Positions 23,724 to 23,826 of a DNA stretch of 23,826 bases are shown here, one piece after another. A program made the position numbers and the translations under genes. The stretch is from Baffinella frigidus (Eukaryota > Cryptophyceae > Cryptomonadales > Baffinellaceae). Every line of letters begins with the position of its first letter. The stretch's first letter is position 1. The notes below the pieces were generated by a model. The model searched no databases and was not told the origin of the DNA. It was given only the letters and a program-made list of their open reading frames with translations. The DNA is taken from contig MU646338.1 of assembly GCA_026770585.1 (NCBI GenBank), positions 115,537 through 139,362 of the forward strand, written 5' to 3'.

Positions 23724-23826
<103 letters not shown>

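Overview
This window looks like nuclear DNA from a GC-rich unicellular eukaryote, most likely an alga. The genes are broken by spliceosomal introns with GT-AG borders (often GTGCGT). There are no bacterial-style operons, the spacers are full of short palindromic transposon-like elements, and TTTAGGG/CCCTAAA (plant- and alga-type telomere) repeats sit inside introns. I cannot name the species; a green or other alga is an inference from the telomere unit and the donor usage. The window carries one 235-base assembly gap beside a 60-base G run.

Layout. (1) 1-3079, minus strand: a neuroguidin/LCP5-type Sas10/C1D protein of the small-subunit processome, four exons, running off the left edge. (2) 3247-4233, plus strand: a two-exon gene for a 148-residue protein with a signal peptide and one C-terminal membrane segment; it shares a 167-base divergent promoter with gene 1. 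(3) 4430-9600: mostly palindromic repeats, with a short minus-strand terminal exon at 5713-5928 and a duplicated exon-like cassette at 6775-7490. (4) 9609-13437, minus strand: a multi-exon gene of unknown function whose exons join in phase through a CPFCG...CVKC zinc ribbon; the assembly gap lies in one of its introns. (5) 14229-14547: one unrecognised candidate exon. (6) 15964-20878, plus strand: LSG1, the circularly permuted GTPase that matures the 60S subunit. Seven exons are recoverable; the N-terminal exon or exons were not found. (7) 20879-23826: dense short elements, three copies of a small minus-strand terminal coding segment ending in VEVSGGLS or a variant, and a GA microsatellite.

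Two genes are ribosome-biogenesis factors (one for 40S, one for 60S). The most unusual aspects are structural. Introns of both genes are made largely of degenerate CCCTAAA repeats on the sense strand, running up to the splice acceptors. Introns or neighbouring DNA repeatedly contain decayed copies of adjacent exon ends; the clearest case is LSG1, with at least five copies of its G2 exon upstream of the real one. A 105-base TA-flanked element family is nested inside a second palindromic family, and three copies of that second family sit exactly between direct repeats of 12 to 62 bases. All gene structures here are read by eye from conserved motifs, splice borders and reading phase; no alignment or search was run.
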